Assembly: GCF_000152845.1 (NCBI RefSeq)
Contig: NZ_CH902584.1
Span: 233,239 to 297,238 of the forward strand
Direction: 5' to 3'
Source of the DNA: Roseovarius sp. 217
Lineage (GTDB): Bacteria; Pseudomonadota; Alphaproteobacteria; Rhodobacterales; Rhodobacteraceae
Length of the DNA: 64,000 bases
In this document: piece by piece, positions 1 to 8,473 of the stretch
Position numbering within the stretch: the first letter of the stretch is position 1
Layout of the letters: each line of letters starts with the position of its first letter
Notes under the pieces: model-generated
What the model saw: only the letters and a program-made list of their open reading frames with translations
Database searches by the model: none
Told to the model about the DNA's origin: nothing
Position numbers and translations under genes: made by a program

Positions 1-1
1 C

Positions 2-391
2 GGAATAATAGGGACGTCTCTGAACTACCTAATCTCGTTAAAGCTACGCTGGAATGTCGCGGTTGCAGCAATTGGCTATAGGGCCAAGGATTTGGGGATA
101 CTGAATAAACATCAGTATGGTTACTTGCTGCGCCAGATGAATGCGAAGGGGATTCGAAAGAAAGAACCATATGACGATGAGATAACTACGTCGCGCCCTG
201 CGCTGGTTAATCATGCCATGAAAATGCTCGTGGAACATGGGGTTCAAACCAAATCTCAAATCGCGTCCGCCCTCACAACCAATCCCAAGGACATTGAAGC
301 GATATGCGGTTTGCCTAGTGGTTTCTTGGACAACAAGATCGTGCATCTTTCTGATGCCATATCTTTACGTCAAACTGACCGAAATGCTTGA
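2..391 (+). CDS. C-terminal part of an XRE/ImmA-IrrE-type protein, 5' end outside window
   Basis: The reading frame is open from base 2 to a TGA at 389-391. The visible part resembles the C-terminal region of HTH-XRE proteins that carry an ImmA/IrrE (DUF955) metallopeptidase domain: a run like LISLKLRWNVAVAA, then QYGYLLRQMNAKG and a REPYDDE-like motif (here KKEPYDDE), then a helical tail ending in GLPSGFL. The HExxH zinc motif and the HTH would lie upstream of the window and cannot be seen. In known cases such proteins are regulators of mobile elements or antitoxin-like regulators. Base composition is AT-richer than the core genome to the right. The end of the protein looks natural, not cut by an insertion, because the transposase gene starts 31 bases later. 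Confidence 0.7.
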   Translation, partial: GIIGTSLNYLISLKLRWNVAVAAIGYRAKDLGILNKHQYGYLLRQMNAKGIRKKEPYDDEITTSRPALVNHAMKMLVEHGVQTKSQIASALTTNPKDIEAICGLPSGFLDNKIVHLSDAISLRQTDRNA

Positions 392-422
392 CTATGGGGC
401 GCGGGTCAATTACATTGAGCTT

Positions 423-1313
423 ATGAGAAAGCTCGACACAAAAACCCGCGCCCTAATCGTCCGCCTGCTGGTGGAGGGCAACTCAATTCGCGCCACATCG
501 CGCATTGCTGACGTGTCCAAGAACACCGTTAATAAGCTGCTTGTTGACGCTGGCGCGTCATGCGCCAAGTACCATGACGAGCATGTGCGCAACGTCAAAG
601 CGTCGGTAATCCAGTGCGATGAAATCTGGTCATTCACCTACGCCAAGCAAAAGAATGTCCCGACAGCAAAGGACGCACCAGAAGGCGCGGGCGATACATG
701 GACTTGGACCGCTATAGACAGCGACAGCAAACTGATTGTGTCCTACATGGTTGGTGGCCGTGACAGCGGGTATGCAATCGAATTTATGGATGATCTGCGC
801 GACCGTCTGGCGAACCGGGTCCAGCTAACGACAGACGGGCACAAGGCGTATCTGGAAGCCGTAGAGGGCGCGTTCGGTGGCGATGTAGACTATGCCCAAC
901 TGATTAAGATTTACGGCGGTGCGACCGGCACCAAAGGGCACGAAAAGAAGTATTCGCCAGCCGAATGTACTGGCATCAAGAAGCGCACTGTAGAAGGCCG
1001 CCCAGACAAGGCGCTGATCAGCACATCATATGTCGAACGTCAAAACCTTACCATGCGGATGCACATGCGCCGCTTTACCCGCCTGACCAATGGTTTCAGC
1101 AAGAAGGTTGAGAACCACATGCATGCGGTGGCGCTGCACTTCATGTACTACAACTTCGTCAAAGTGCATCAGACTTTGAAGGTGACGCCTGCGATGGAAG
1201 CGGGTCTAACGGATCGTCTCTGGGATATTGCTGATCTGGTTGCTATCATTGATGCAAACGAGGAAGCACCCAAGAAGCGTGGACCCTACAAAAAGCGGAA
1301 TGTTATAACTTAA
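423..1313 (+). CDS. IS1-like DDE transposase
   Basis: A 296-residue protein with an N-terminal helix-turn-helix (about residues 5-42, NSIRATSRIADVSKNTVNKL) and a DDE integrase core. The likely acidic triad is D66 (QCDEIWSF), D138 (TTDGHKAYL) and E205 (SYVERQNL), followed by the HMRRFTRLTNGFSKK and HQTL..TPAMEAGL segments typical of IS1-like transposases of Alphaproteobacteria. The start at 423 places the HTH at the N-terminus; ATG 384 is an in-frame alternative, and neither has a strong Shine-Dalgarno sequence. The basic tail (KKRGPYKKR) is usual. I saw no clear terminal inverted repeats or target duplication around 384-1340, so it may be an immobile copy or a domesticated gene. Confidence 0.8.
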   Translation: MRKLDTKTRALIVRLLVEGNSIRATSRIADVSKNTVNKLLVDAGASCAKYHDEHVRNVKASVIQCDEIWSFTYAKQKNVPTAKDAPEGAGDTWTWTAIDSDSKLIVSYMVGGRDSGYAIEFMDDLRDRLANRVQLTTDGHKAYLEAVEGAFGGDVDYAQLIKIYGGATGTKGHEKKYSPAECTGIKKRTVEGRPDKALISTSYVERQNLTMRMHMRRFTRLTNGFSKKVENHMHAVALHFMYYNFVKVHQTLKVTPAMEAGLTDRLWDIADLVAIIDANEEAPKKRGPYKKRNVIT

Positions 1314-1381
1314 CCGGAAATTATGTAGTTGCATATACTCGGTAAAGTCTGCCAGCGTGAATTGGAAATGAGAGCATCTGT

Positions 1382-1675
1382 ATGACGATATTTGTAATTA
1401 TGCGGCAAGCTGAAGCTGATCATAACCGACTTGGCTCGGCCATCAAGCGTGTCTACCCGAACGACACGTATCCTTTGGGTGATGGACTTTGGCTAATATC
1501 CGACAGCGCAACCGCTGTAGAAGTATCAAACAAAATCGGTATTACGTCTGCAACCGGGTCTAACGTGACGGTGGGTTCAGCGATTGTTGTGGAAGCTGCT
1601 TCTTACTATGGACGGGCGAACCCGGCCATCTGGTCTTGGATTAAGACCAAGTGGGAAGGCGGCCCTAATGGTTGA
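1382..1675 (+). CDS. small alpha/beta protein of unknown function in mobile segment
   Basis: A 97-residue protein that I do not recognise by name. The pattern of strands and helices suggests a compact ferredoxin-like fold: strand TIFVIM, helix HNRLGSAIKRVY, strand GDGLWLIS, helix TAVEVSNKIG, strand SAIVVEAASYY, then a Trp-rich helix (IWSWIKTKW). It has no signal peptide or membrane segment. Its 3' end overlaps the next gene by 8 bases, so the two are probably translated together. Composition matches the AT-rich segment to the left. It could be the sensing or regulatory half of a two-gene module; that is inference only. Confidence 0.6.
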   Translation: MTIFVIMRQAEADHNRLGSAIKRVYPNDTYPLGDGLWLISDSATAVEVSNKIGITSATGSNVTVGSAIVVEAASYYGRANPAIWSWIKTKWEGGPNG

Positions 1676-1964
1676 TAGTTCAGGTCCGCAAGATACAAGC
1701 CCAGAAGAATTTCCACAGACAACACCGCGCGATCTTCACCCTACTTCAGACATCAGGTTCGTCATGCTGTCCATCGGTCAACTTACCACGAAAGTTGATG
1801 CGCTAATCAAAACGGTTGAGGGTCACGGCGATAAAATTGACGACCTAAGACTCAAAGTTAGCTTTGTTAAAGGAGCAATTTGGGTGCTTGGTGGGTTGTT
1901 TGCAATCCTAATCATTGCGGCAACTTGGTACTTCTCTGGAAAATTATCCATCACGGTCGGTTAG
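1668..1964 (+). CDS. small coiled-coil protein with C-terminal membrane anchor
   Basis: A 98-residue protein. The ATG at 1668 was chosen because it couples to the preceding stop codon (8-base overlap); a longer frame would run far into that gene. Residues 1-30 are polar and probably disordered. Residues 35-62 form an amphipathic, coiled-coil-like helix (IGQLTTKVDALIKTVEGHG), and residues 65-90 are a hydrophobic membrane segment (GAIWVLGGLFAILIIAATW). The layout resembles XhlA-like or haemolysin-type small membrane proteins found on phages and mobile islands. Function unknown; it could be a membrane effector paired with the upstream small protein. Confidence 0.6.
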   Translation: MVDSSGPQDTSPEEFPQTTPRDLHPTSDIRFVMLSIGQLTTKVDALIKTVEGHGDKIDDLRLKVSFVKGAIWVLGGLFAILIIAATWYFSGKLSITVG

Positions 1965-2057
1965 TGTCTAAATTTCAAAGTGACCCACTACCCCGGGTTT
2001 CCATCCGGCACCGCACACGATAGCGTGCAAACAAAAGGCATAGCTGAGGAGACACAA

Positions 2058-2450
2058 GTGAAAAAGATCAAGGATATGGTGGCCGAGGCCAATGCGGTGG
2101 TCGAGCACGGTCCCGCCGCAGAGATGCTCAACCTTCACGGCTGCGACGGCGTGACCTTTGTCGATCTGCGAGACCCTCGCGAGTTGGAGCGTGACGGGAT
2201 GATTCCTGGCGCGTTCCATTGTCCGCGCGGCATGCTGGAATTCTGGATCGACCCCGAAAGCCCCTATGCAAAACCGCAGTTCCAAAGCGGCAATCGGTTT
2301 GTGTTCTACTGCGCCTCCGGCTGGCGCTCGGCTCTCTCAGCGCAAACTGCTCAGGAAATGGGGCTGAAAAACGTGAGCCACATCAGCGACGGATTCAAAG
2401 GCTGGCAGGCAGCAGGCGGCACAGTGGCGGAAAAGCCCAAGAAGGTCTGA
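2058..2450 (+). CDS. rhodanese-domain protein
   Basis: A 130-residue single-domain rhodanese. The GTG start at 2058 has a GAGGA box 7 bases upstream; the frame extends further 5' but without a better start. The domain shows the VDLRDPRELERDGMIPGA entry motif and the active-site loop CASGWRS, with the persulfide-forming Cys in FYCAS. It ends in the SDGFKGWQAAGG segment typical of the family. Likely role: cytoplasmic sulfur carrier or sulfurtransferase; the physiological acceptor is not shown by context. It is the first host-like gene right of the AT-rich segment and lies 67 bases before the oxidoreductase gene. Confidence 0.85.
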   Translation: MKKIKDMVAEANAVVEHGPAAEMLNLHGCDGVTFVDLRDPRELERDGMIPGAFHCPRGMLEFWIDPESPYAKPQFQSGNRFVFYCASGWRSALSAQTAQEMGLKNVSHISDGFKGWQAAGGTVAEKPKKV

Positions 2451-2517
2451 ACCATTCTCTTGCATTCCCCCACCCTGTTGCCCAACGTGCAGGCAAACAG
2501 AAAGGGGACAGCACATC

Positions 2518-3756
2518 ATGTCGAGCAAGATCATCGTCATCGGCGCGGGTATATGCGGGCTGAGTGCTGCGATATGGCTGCGCCGGGCGGGTCACGATGT
2601 GACACTGCTCGACAAGGATGGCCCCGGCGCAGGCGCGTCCTTTGGCAATGCCGGGCTCTTGGCGCAATGGGCAATTGTGCCAGGCAACACGCCCGGCGTG
2701 CTGTCGACCGGGCTGAAGTATGCCCTGAACCCCTATAAGCCACTCTTTGTGCAATGGTCCTATTTCCCGCGTCTGATCCCGTGGTTGATAAAATTCGCGG
2801 CCAACGCCAATGACCGAGACACGCGGCGCATGGTGGCAGGGATCACCGCCATTGTCAGCGACAGTCTGGATCAACACCTTGCCCTCACACGCGGAACGCG
2901 GGCCGAAAAATGGGTGGCCTCCAGTGATTTCAGCTATGCTTATGAAAGCCGAGCCGAATTTGAGGCTGACGCCTATGGCTGGGCGCTCAAACGTGAGGCG
3001 GGCTATGTGCCCGAGTTGTTGGAAGGTGGTGCCGTGCAAGAGGCAGAGCCGATGCTCGGACCCGCGATCCAATGCCTCGCAACGCTCAAGGGTCATGGTC
3101 ACATTCTGAATCCCGGCGCCTACATGGCCGATCTGGTCGCTGTCCTAGAGGACGAAGGCGGGCATTTTGTCCAGGCCGAAGTCCGCGACATTACGCTCTC
3201 GGATGGACACATCTCTGGTGTCGAAACGGATCGCGGCCAAATGCCCTGCGATAGTGCTGTGCTGGCGGCCGGGATCTGGTCCAAACCCCTGATGCAAAAA
3301 CTCGGCCTGAAGGTGCCGCTCGAGGCCGAGCGCGGCTATCACCTGCACTTCAACAAACCCTCGCAGATGCCACGCAACCCGATGATCATCGCCAGCAGCA
3401 AATTCGCTGTTAACCCGATGGCGCATGGACTTCGTTGTGCAGGAACAGTCGAACTTGGCGGTATCACCAAGGGTCCATCCCGCGCGCCGCTCGATTTAAT
3501 CCGGCGTGGCACGGCACGCGTCTTTCCCGATTTGACCTATAAGGGTGTCGAGGAATGGATGGGCTTTCGCCCGTCGACGCCCGACAGCCTGCCGCTGATT
3601 GGCGAGATTGGGCGCACGGGTGTACACGCGGCCTTTGGACACCAGCATATTGGGCTGACAGCTGGCCCCAAGACGGGGCGGATCGTGGCCGACCTTTTGA
3701 GCGGCAAGCGCCCGAATATCGACCTTGCGCCTTATGACGCCAATCGGTTCTCATGA
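2518..3756 (+). CDS. FAD-dependent D-amino-acid dehydrogenase-like oxidoreductase
   Basis: A 412-residue DAO-family flavoprotein. The N-terminal dinucleotide fold is explicit (IIVIGAGICGLSAAIWLRRAG, then LLDKD), followed by the GASFGNAGLL motif of DadA-type enzymes. The C-terminal FAD segment reads GFRPSTPDSLPLIG and GHQHIGLTAGPKTGRIVADLL. Likely reaction: oxidative deamination of D-amino acids or N-substituted glycines with electrons passed to quinone; the substrate cannot be told from sequence. An AAGGGG box precedes the ATG. It converges on the ligase gene at 3814, with hairpins between them. Confidence 0.85.
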   Translation: MSSKIIVIGAGICGLSAAIWLRRAGHDVTLLDKDGPGAGASFGNAGLLAQWAIVPGNTPGVLSTGLKYALNPYKPLFVQWSYFPRLIPWLIKFAANANDRDTRRMVAGITAIVSDSLDQHLALTRGTRAEKWVASSDFSYAYESRAEFEADAYGWALKREAGYVPELLEGGAVQEAEPMLGPAIQCLATLKGHGHILNPGAYMADLVAVLEDEGGHFVQAEVRDITLSDGHISGVETDRGQMPCDSAVLAAGIWSKPLMQKLGLKVPLEAERGYHLHFNKPSQMPRNPMIIASSKFAVNPMAHGLRCAGTVELGGITKGPSRAPLDLIRRGTARVFPDLTYKGVEEWMGFRPSTPDSLPLIGEIGRTGVHAAFGHQHIGLTAGPKTGRIVADLLSGKRPNIDLAPYDANRFS

Positions 3757-3761
3757 CGGCC

Positions 3762-3805
3762 CCGCGATCTTGAATAGATCGCGGTCCGAAATCTTCTCAA
3801 GATTT
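3762..3805. terminator. tandem hairpins between convergent genes
   Basis: Two perfect stem-loops: CCGCGATCT/AGATCGCGG with loop TGAAT (3762-3784), then AAATCTT/AAGATTT with loop CTC (3789-3805). They fill the gap between the stop codons of the rightward oxidoreductase and the leftward ligase. There is no long U-run, so this is a likely bidirectional transcript end rather than a textbook intrinsic terminator. Confidence 0.5.
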
Positions 3806-3813
3806 AGGCGGCG

Positions 3814-5034
3814 TCACTCGTAGCTGCGCAGGTCTTCGATCACCTTGCCATCATTGGGCAGGCTGCCGGGTGGCACGATTTCGATCCGGCCCTTGAGCTT
3901 GAGTGTCTCGGCAACTGACCCGGCAAAATGCTCGGCCTCACCGCCAGCGGCCTCGATCCGAACGGTCATCACATCTGCCTCGCCCTCACGGCTGGCAATC
4001 ACACGCGCGCGTGAAATGCTGTCATGCCGCGCCACCAAAGCGGCCACCTGCTCAGGACGGACGAACATGCCTTTGATCTTGGTGGTCTGGTCGGCGCGGC
4101 CCATCCAGCCCTTGATCCTCAGGTTTGTGCGGCCACAGGAGCTTGTCCCTTCCATCACCGCACTGAGATCGCCCGTGGCGAAACGGATCAACGGATAGTC
4201 AGGATTAAGCGTCGTCACGACCACTTCGCCCACCTCGCCGGGGGCGACAGGGGTGCCCGTGCCGGGGGTCACGATCTCGACGATCACACCCTCGTCGACG
4301 ATCATCCCCTCCTGTGCCGCGCTTTCATAGGCGATATTGCCCAGATCAGCCGTGGCATAGCATTGCAGACACTGAATGCCCCGCTCGGCGTACTCCGCCC
4401 TCAGCGACGGAAACAGCGCCCCGCCCCCGACGGCCGCCTTTGTGATCTTGAGTGACACTCCCATCTCTTCGGCCTTGTCGAGAATAACTTTGAGGTAATC
4501 GGGCGTACCGGCATAGGCGGTGACCCCCACATCATATGCAGCACGAACCTGCAATTCGGTCTGGCCCGTCCCGGCCGGCAAAACCGCAGCGCCGACCGCG
4601 CGCACGCCATTCTCAAAGATCATTCCGGCAGGCACCAAATGATAGGAAAAGCAGTTCTGCACGATATCGCCCCTACCAACACCGCAGGCATGCAGAAATC
4701 GACCCATCCGCCACCAGTCATGTGCCACGCCTCCCGGCTCATATATCGGCCCCGGCGATTGAAACACATGCGCGAAATCATGCGCGGCACGACTCGTGAG
4801 CCCGCCAAACGGCGCGGCCTGTCCTTGCGCGCGCCCCATGTCAGATTTGCGTAGCACTGGCAGGCGCGCCAGATTGGCCACGTCAGTCATCTGTGCCGCG
4901 TCAAATCCATCCAAAGCCCCAGCATAGCCCGGCAAGACCTGCGCCCGAGCGATCTGCTGCGGCAGCAGATGTGTCAGAGCTTCGGCGCGCGCCTCATCAC
5001 TTCGGGTCTCAAGGGAATCAAAATACTGGGTCAT
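3814..5034 (-). CDS. phenylacetate-CoA ligase-like AMP-forming enzyme (PaaK family)
   Basis: A 406-residue acyl/aryl-CoA ligase of the PaaK type, shorter than long-chain acyl-CoA synthetases. The ATG at 5034 (MTQYFDSL) follows an AGAGG box; an upstream TTG at 5064 is possible but weaker. Visible family features are the central FSYHLVPAGMIFENG region, AVGGGALFPSLRAEY, the hinge RFATGDLSAV, and the C-terminal GRADQTTKIKGMFVRPEQV. The expected reaction is ATP-dependent CoA ligation of an aromatic or other organic acid. It is the last gene of the leftward LIV-type transport operon, 45 bases after livF, so it probably activates the imported substrate. Confidence 0.8.
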   Translation of the reverse strand: MTQYFDSLETRSDEARAEALTHLLPQQIARAQVLPGYAGALDGFDAAQMTDVANLARLPVLRKSDMGRAQGQAAPFGGLTSRAAHDFAHVFQSPGPIYEPGGVAHDWWRMGRFLHACGVGRGDIVQNCFSYHLVPAGMIFENGVRAVGAAVLPAGTGQTELQVRAAYDVGVTAYAGTPDYLKVILDKAEEMGVSLKITKAAVGGGALFPSLRAEYAERGIQCLQCYATADLGNIAYESAAQEGMIVDEGVIVEIVTPGTGTPVAPGEVGEVVVTTLNPDYPLIRFATGDLSAVMEGTSSCGRTNLRIKGWMGRADQTTKIKGMFVRPEQVAALVARHDSISRARVIASREGEADVMTVRIEAAGGEAEHFAGSVAETLKLKGRIEIVPPGSLPNDGKVIEDLRSYE

Positions 5035-5079
5035 GCCATCATCCTCTGGCGCAGGGTCATGCAAATGGGAAACCGCGCG

Positions 5080-5904
5080 TCACGCCAACCAACGCTTGCG
5101 GCGGCGATAGCTGCGCACGTCCCTGAACGATTTGCGCCCCTCATCCGACATTCCAAGGTAGAATTCCTTGACGTCCGGGTTCTCACGCAGGCTTTTGGCA
5201 TCGCCATCCATCACCACGCGCCCGGATTCGAGGATATAGCCGTAATGCGCGAACCTCAGCGCCACATTGGTATTCTGCTCAGCCAGCAGGAACGTGTAGC
5301 CCTGCTCTTCGTTCAACGATTTCACGATGCCAAAGATCTGTTCCACAAGTTGCGGCGCAAGGCCCATGCTTGGCTCATCCAAGAGGATTGTCTCAGGGCG
5401 CGACATCAGCGCCCGACCAATCGCGACCATCTGCTGCTCTCCGCCTGAGGTATAGCCAGCCTGTGATTTTCGCCGCTCCTTGAGGCGAGGGAAATAGTCG
5501 TAAACCATGTTCAGATCTGCATCAATCTCGCCACGCGAAACACCACGCGTATAAGCCCCGGTCAAGAGGTTCTCTTCGACCGTCAGATGCTCAAAGCAAT
5601 GCCGCCCTTCCATTACTTGCACCACGCCCTTTTTGACCAGATCAGAGGGCATGAGATCCTGTACCCGCTCACCGCGGTAGGTGATCGTACCCTTGGTCAC
5701 CTCGCCACGCTCGGATTTCAACAGGTTGGAAATCGCCTTGAGCGTTGTGGTCTTGCCCGCGCCATTGCCGCCCAAGAGGGCCGTTATTCCGCCTTTGGGC
5801 ACGTTGAGGCTGACACCCTTGAGCACGAGAATGACGTGATTGTAGATCACCTCGATGTTGTTGACCTCAAGCAGGGTCTCGTCGCGTGGGGAAGTATCCA
5901 GCAT
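5080..5904 (-). CDS. livF: LIV-type ABC transporter ATP-binding protein LivF
   Basis: A 274-residue ATPase with Walker A GGNGAGKT (about residues 45-52), signature TSGGEQQMVAIGRAL, Walker B TILLDEPSMGLAP and the H-loop region LLAEQN. The ATG at 5904 lies one codon inside a GTG at 5907. The C-terminus carries about 35 extra residues ending in a basic RSYRRRKRW tail, longer than typical LivF. It pairs with LivG (9822-10670) on the cytoplasmic face to power uptake through LivH and LivM. It lies after the binding-protein gene and before the PaaK-type ligase. Confidence 0.93.
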   Translation of the reverse strand: MLDTSPRDETLLEVNNIEVIYNHVILVLKGVSLNVPKGGITALLGGNGAGKTTTLKAISNLLKSERGEVTKGTITYRGERVQDLMPSDLVKKGVVQVMEGRHCFEHLTVEENLLTGAYTRGVSRGEIDADLNMVYDYFPRLKERRKSQAGYTSGGEQQMVAIGRALMSRPETILLDEPSMGLAPQLVEQIFGIVKSLNEEQGYTFLLAEQNTNVALRFAHYGYILESGRVVMDGDAKSLRENPDVKEFYLGMSDEGRKSFRDVRSYRRRKRWLA

Positions 5905-5969
5905 CACAGATCTCCGTCTCAGACAGACAGGACAGCCCCGTCGTCATCTTGTCAAAACACTCATGGTCT

Positions 5970-5995
5970 CCGGCCGCGGATCACTCCGCGACCGG
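5970..5995 (-). other. stem-loop downstream of the binding-protein gene
   Basis: CCGGCCGCGG and CCGCGACCGG pair over 10 bp with one mismatch around a 6-base loop, 16 bases past the stop of the substrate-binding-protein gene. In ABC operons such structures often protect the upstream mRNA, which keeps the binding protein in excess of the ATPases. No U-run follows, and the operon seems to continue into livF. Confidence 0.45.
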
Positions 5996-6010
5996 AATGG
6001 CTCACTCCGA

Positions 6011-7297
6011 TCAGCAGCCCGGCGTGATGCCGCTTTCGGCGGCAAAGGCCGCGCTGTCCTCGGCCACGAGCGCCGAGATGATCTCTTGATCCGACTGGAA
6101 GTAGTCGGTGATCAGCTTGAACTCGCCCGCAGCCGCATCCCATTGCGACACGGCGCCAAAGCCGTTGCCACCGTGGTTTTGACAGCTGACCTTGAACTCG
6201 GGGCCAAAGTTGGGCAGGCCGAGCGCCGCCATCTTGGCCTCAGTCATTTCAAGATTCTCCATGCCGTCCCGCATCTGCGCTGCGTTGATCGCGGACACGC
6301 CGTGCATTTCCTGCGCGGTCTTGATCGCCTCGGCGGCCAGCATCGCGGCATACATGCCCCGGTTATAGAGCACTGAGCCCACCTGATCGCCTGCACCAGC
6401 GGCCTTTCCGCCATCCACCACAAATTTGCGAAGGTCGTCATAGACCGGATACTCATCCCCAAGATTGTGGAATGTCAGTGCCTTGTAGCCATTGGCGCCC
6501 TCACCGGCGGCCTTTACGTCATTCTCGGAGCCGGACCACCAAATACCGATGAACTGGTCCATGGGATAGCGGATGTTGACCGCCTCTTGCACGGCCACTT
6601 GGTTCATCACGCCCCAGCCCCACATCAGCACATTGTCCGGCTTTTCGCGGCGGATCTGGAGCCACTGCGATTTTTGTTCCTGCCCGGGATGTTCGACCGG
6701 CAACAGGGTCAGTTCAAAGCCATGCTTCTTGGCCAGCTCTTCCAATGTGCGGATCGGCTCTTTGCCATAAGCAGAGTTGTGATAAACGAGCGCTATCTTT
6801 CGCCCTTTGATATCACCGCCGTTCTCGTTCAGAATATGGGTTATGGCGTGGCTTGCGCCATCCCAGTAGTTGGCAGGGTAGTTGAAAACCCACTTGAAAA
6901 CTTCGCCATTCTTGGCCGAGGTGCGGCCATAGCCCATCGTGTGCATCGGGATGCCATCAGAGGAAACCTTGGGGATCAGCTGATACGTGATGCCGGTGCT
7001 GAGCGGCTGATAGATCAGCGCGCCATTGCCCGCGGATTTGGTGGCTTCATAGCACTCCACCCCTTTTTCAGTGTTATAGCCCGTCTCGCATTCCACCAGA
7101 TTGATTTTCTCCCCGCCAATGCCGCCATCGCGCTCGTTGAGCAGGGTAAAGTAATCCTGGTAGCCGTCCGAGAACGGGATGCCATTCGCGCCGTAAGGCC
7201 CAGTGCGATAGCTTGTGTCGACGACCGTCAGCTCGGCCAGCGCCGGGCTTGCGACCAACATGGCGGCGGTCAGCGCCGTCAGCAGTCTCTGTTTCAT
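6011..7297 (-). CDS. LIV-type ABC transporter periplasmic substrate-binding protein
   Basis: A 428-residue type 1 periplasmic binding protein. A Sec signal peptide is clear (MKQRLLTALTAAMLVASPALA, cleavage near residue 21). The mature part starts LTVVDTSYRTGPYGANG and shows the two-lobe type 1 pattern (for example GRKIALVYHNSAYGKEPI at the second lobe). A GGAGG box precedes the ATG. By position it supplies the LivH/LivM/LivG/LivF transporter. The neighbouring acyl-CoA ligases suggest an organic or aromatic acid rather than an amino acid, but the ligand is not proven. Confidence 0.9.
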   Translation of the reverse strand: MKQRLLTALTAAMLVASPALAELTVVDTSYRTGPYGANGIPFSDGYQDYFTLLNERDGGIGGEKINLVECETGYNTEKGVECYEATKSAGNGALIYQPLSTGITYQLIPKVSSDGIPMHTMGYGRTSAKNGEVFKWVFNYPANYWDGASHAITHILNENGGDIKGRKIALVYHNSAYGKEPIRTLEELAKKHGFELTLLPVEHPGQEQKSQWLQIRREKPDNVLMWGWGVMNQVAVQEAVNIRYPMDQFIGIWWSGSENDVKAAGEGANGYKALTFHNLGDEYPVYDDLRKFVVDGGKAAGAGDQVGSVLYNRGMYAAMLAAEAIKTAQEMHGVSAINAAQMRDGMENLEMTEAKMAALGLPNFGPEFKVSCQNHGGNGFGAVSQWDAAAGEFKLITDYFQSDQEIISALVAEDSAAFAAESGITPGC

Positions 7298-7366
7298 CGG
7301 TTTATTCCTCCCTTGGTTTTTCCGACGTCTCGTCTTGGACGCGATTTTTTACGCCCAATCTCGTAG

Positions 7367-7384
7367 GGTGGGCGTCAACCCACC
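7367..7384. repeat. GTAGGGTGGG-type palindromic repeat unit
   Basis: GGTGGG/CCCACC with loop CGTCAA forms a hairpin in the gap between the livM stop and the binding-protein start. The TCGTAGGGTGGGC context resembles a short palindromic element that I recall as common between genes in many Proteobacteria. Only one copy was noticed here, so the repeat status rests on prior knowledge. Confidence 0.4.
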
Positions 7385-7396
7385 TTTGCCCCATCC

Positions 7397-8473
7397 TCAA
7401 TGCGGAAAGGGCCAAAGTCTCAGTTTTTCCTTGGCCACGCGCCACAACTGTGCCAACCCATGCGGCTCTGCAATCAGGAAGATGATGATCAGCGCGCCGA
7501 CAATGATGAACTCAAGATGCGCGGCAAGATCGGTGGGCCAGCCAAGCCCCCCCACAAGCGTGTTCTTGAGAAGCACCGGCAACAGCACAAGAAACGCGGC
7601 GCCGGCAAAGCTCCCGAAAATCGACCCAAGTCCACCAATGATCACCATGAAGAGAACGAGGAACGACTTGTTGATGCCAAAGGCCTCGCCCACCTCGACC
7701 GCGCCCAGATAGACAGCGAAAAACAGCGCGCCCGAGATGCCCACAAAAAACGAACTGACGGCAAAAGCAGTGAGCTTGGCCTTGAGCGGGTTCACCCCGA
7801 TGATCTCGGCGGCGATATCCATATCACGGATCGCCATCCATTTGCGTCCGGCCATACCGCGCGTCAAGTTGCGCGCTATGATTGCCGAGGCCACCACGAA
7901 CACGAGGCAAAAGAGATAGGCCGCCCAAGGGGCAGTTTCCGCCCCCGTGACCGGCACGCCCAAAAAGGAACGTTCGGGCGCGCTGATCTGGCCAGAGGCC
8001 GAGTAATTGTAGAACCACGGCACCCGATTGAAGAGCCAGACCAGAAAGAACTGCGCCGCCAAGGTCGCGACAGCAAGGTAGAACCCTTTGATCCGCAACG
8101 ACGGCAGGCCGAATAGAACCCCGACAGCTGCCGTTATGACGCCAGCAAGAATGATATGAATCAGAATGCTTACGTCGGGAAAGCTGGTCATCAACTTGTA
8201 AACCGAATAGGCCCCTACGGCCATAAACCCGCCCGTTCCAAGCGACACCTGACCGCAATACCCCACAAGGATATTGAGACCGATGGCGGCAATCGCGTAA
8301 ATCAGAAACGGTAGAAACACCGCATTGACCCAGTAATCGTTGACCACAAACGGCACTACCGCAAAGGCCGAAACCAGCACCACATAATAGCGGTAACGAT
8401 CAAACTTGATCGGAAAGGTCTGGCTGTCGTCGGTATAGGAGGTCTTGAAATCCCCCGCCTCACGGTAAAACAT
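7397..8473 (-). CDS. livM: LIV-type ABC transporter permease LivM
   Basis: A 358-residue polytopic membrane protein with about ten hydrophobic segments and the family signatures IAAIGLNILVGYCGQVSLGTGGFMAVGAY near the middle and GGLGSIFGSFAGAAF near the C-terminus. Its ATG follows a GGGGAGG box and sits directly after the TAG stop of the small membrane-protein gene (8474-8476), so translation is probably coupled. It forms the inner-membrane pore with LivH. Confidence 0.93.
   Translation of the reverse strand: MFYREAGDFKTSYTDDSQTFPIKFDRYRYYVVLVSAFAVVPFVVNDYWVNAVFLPFLIYAIAAIGLNILVGYCGQVSLGTGGFMAVGAYSVYKLMTSFPDVSILIHIILAGVITAAVGVLFGLPSLRIKGFYLAVATLAAQFFLVWLFNRVPWFYNYSASGQISAPERSFLGVPVTGAETAPWAAYLFCLVFVVASAIIARNLTRGMAGRKWMAIRDMDIAAEIIGVNPLKAKLTAFAVSSFFVGISGALFFAVYLGAVEVGEAFGINKSFLVLFMVIIGGLGSIFGSFAGAAFLVLLPVLLKNTLVGGLGWPTDLAAHLEFIIVGALIIIFLIAEPHGLAQLWRVAKEKLRLWPFPH

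Noticed and set aside
1965..2057. Attachment site at the right edge of the AT-rich segment
   Set aside because: No tRNA, direct repeat or integrase gene is visible at this boundary.
2395..3102. Minus-strand frame overlapping the oxidoreductase gene
   Set aside because: Antisense to the FAD-binding fold; no start with a ribosome-binding site and no recognisable domain.
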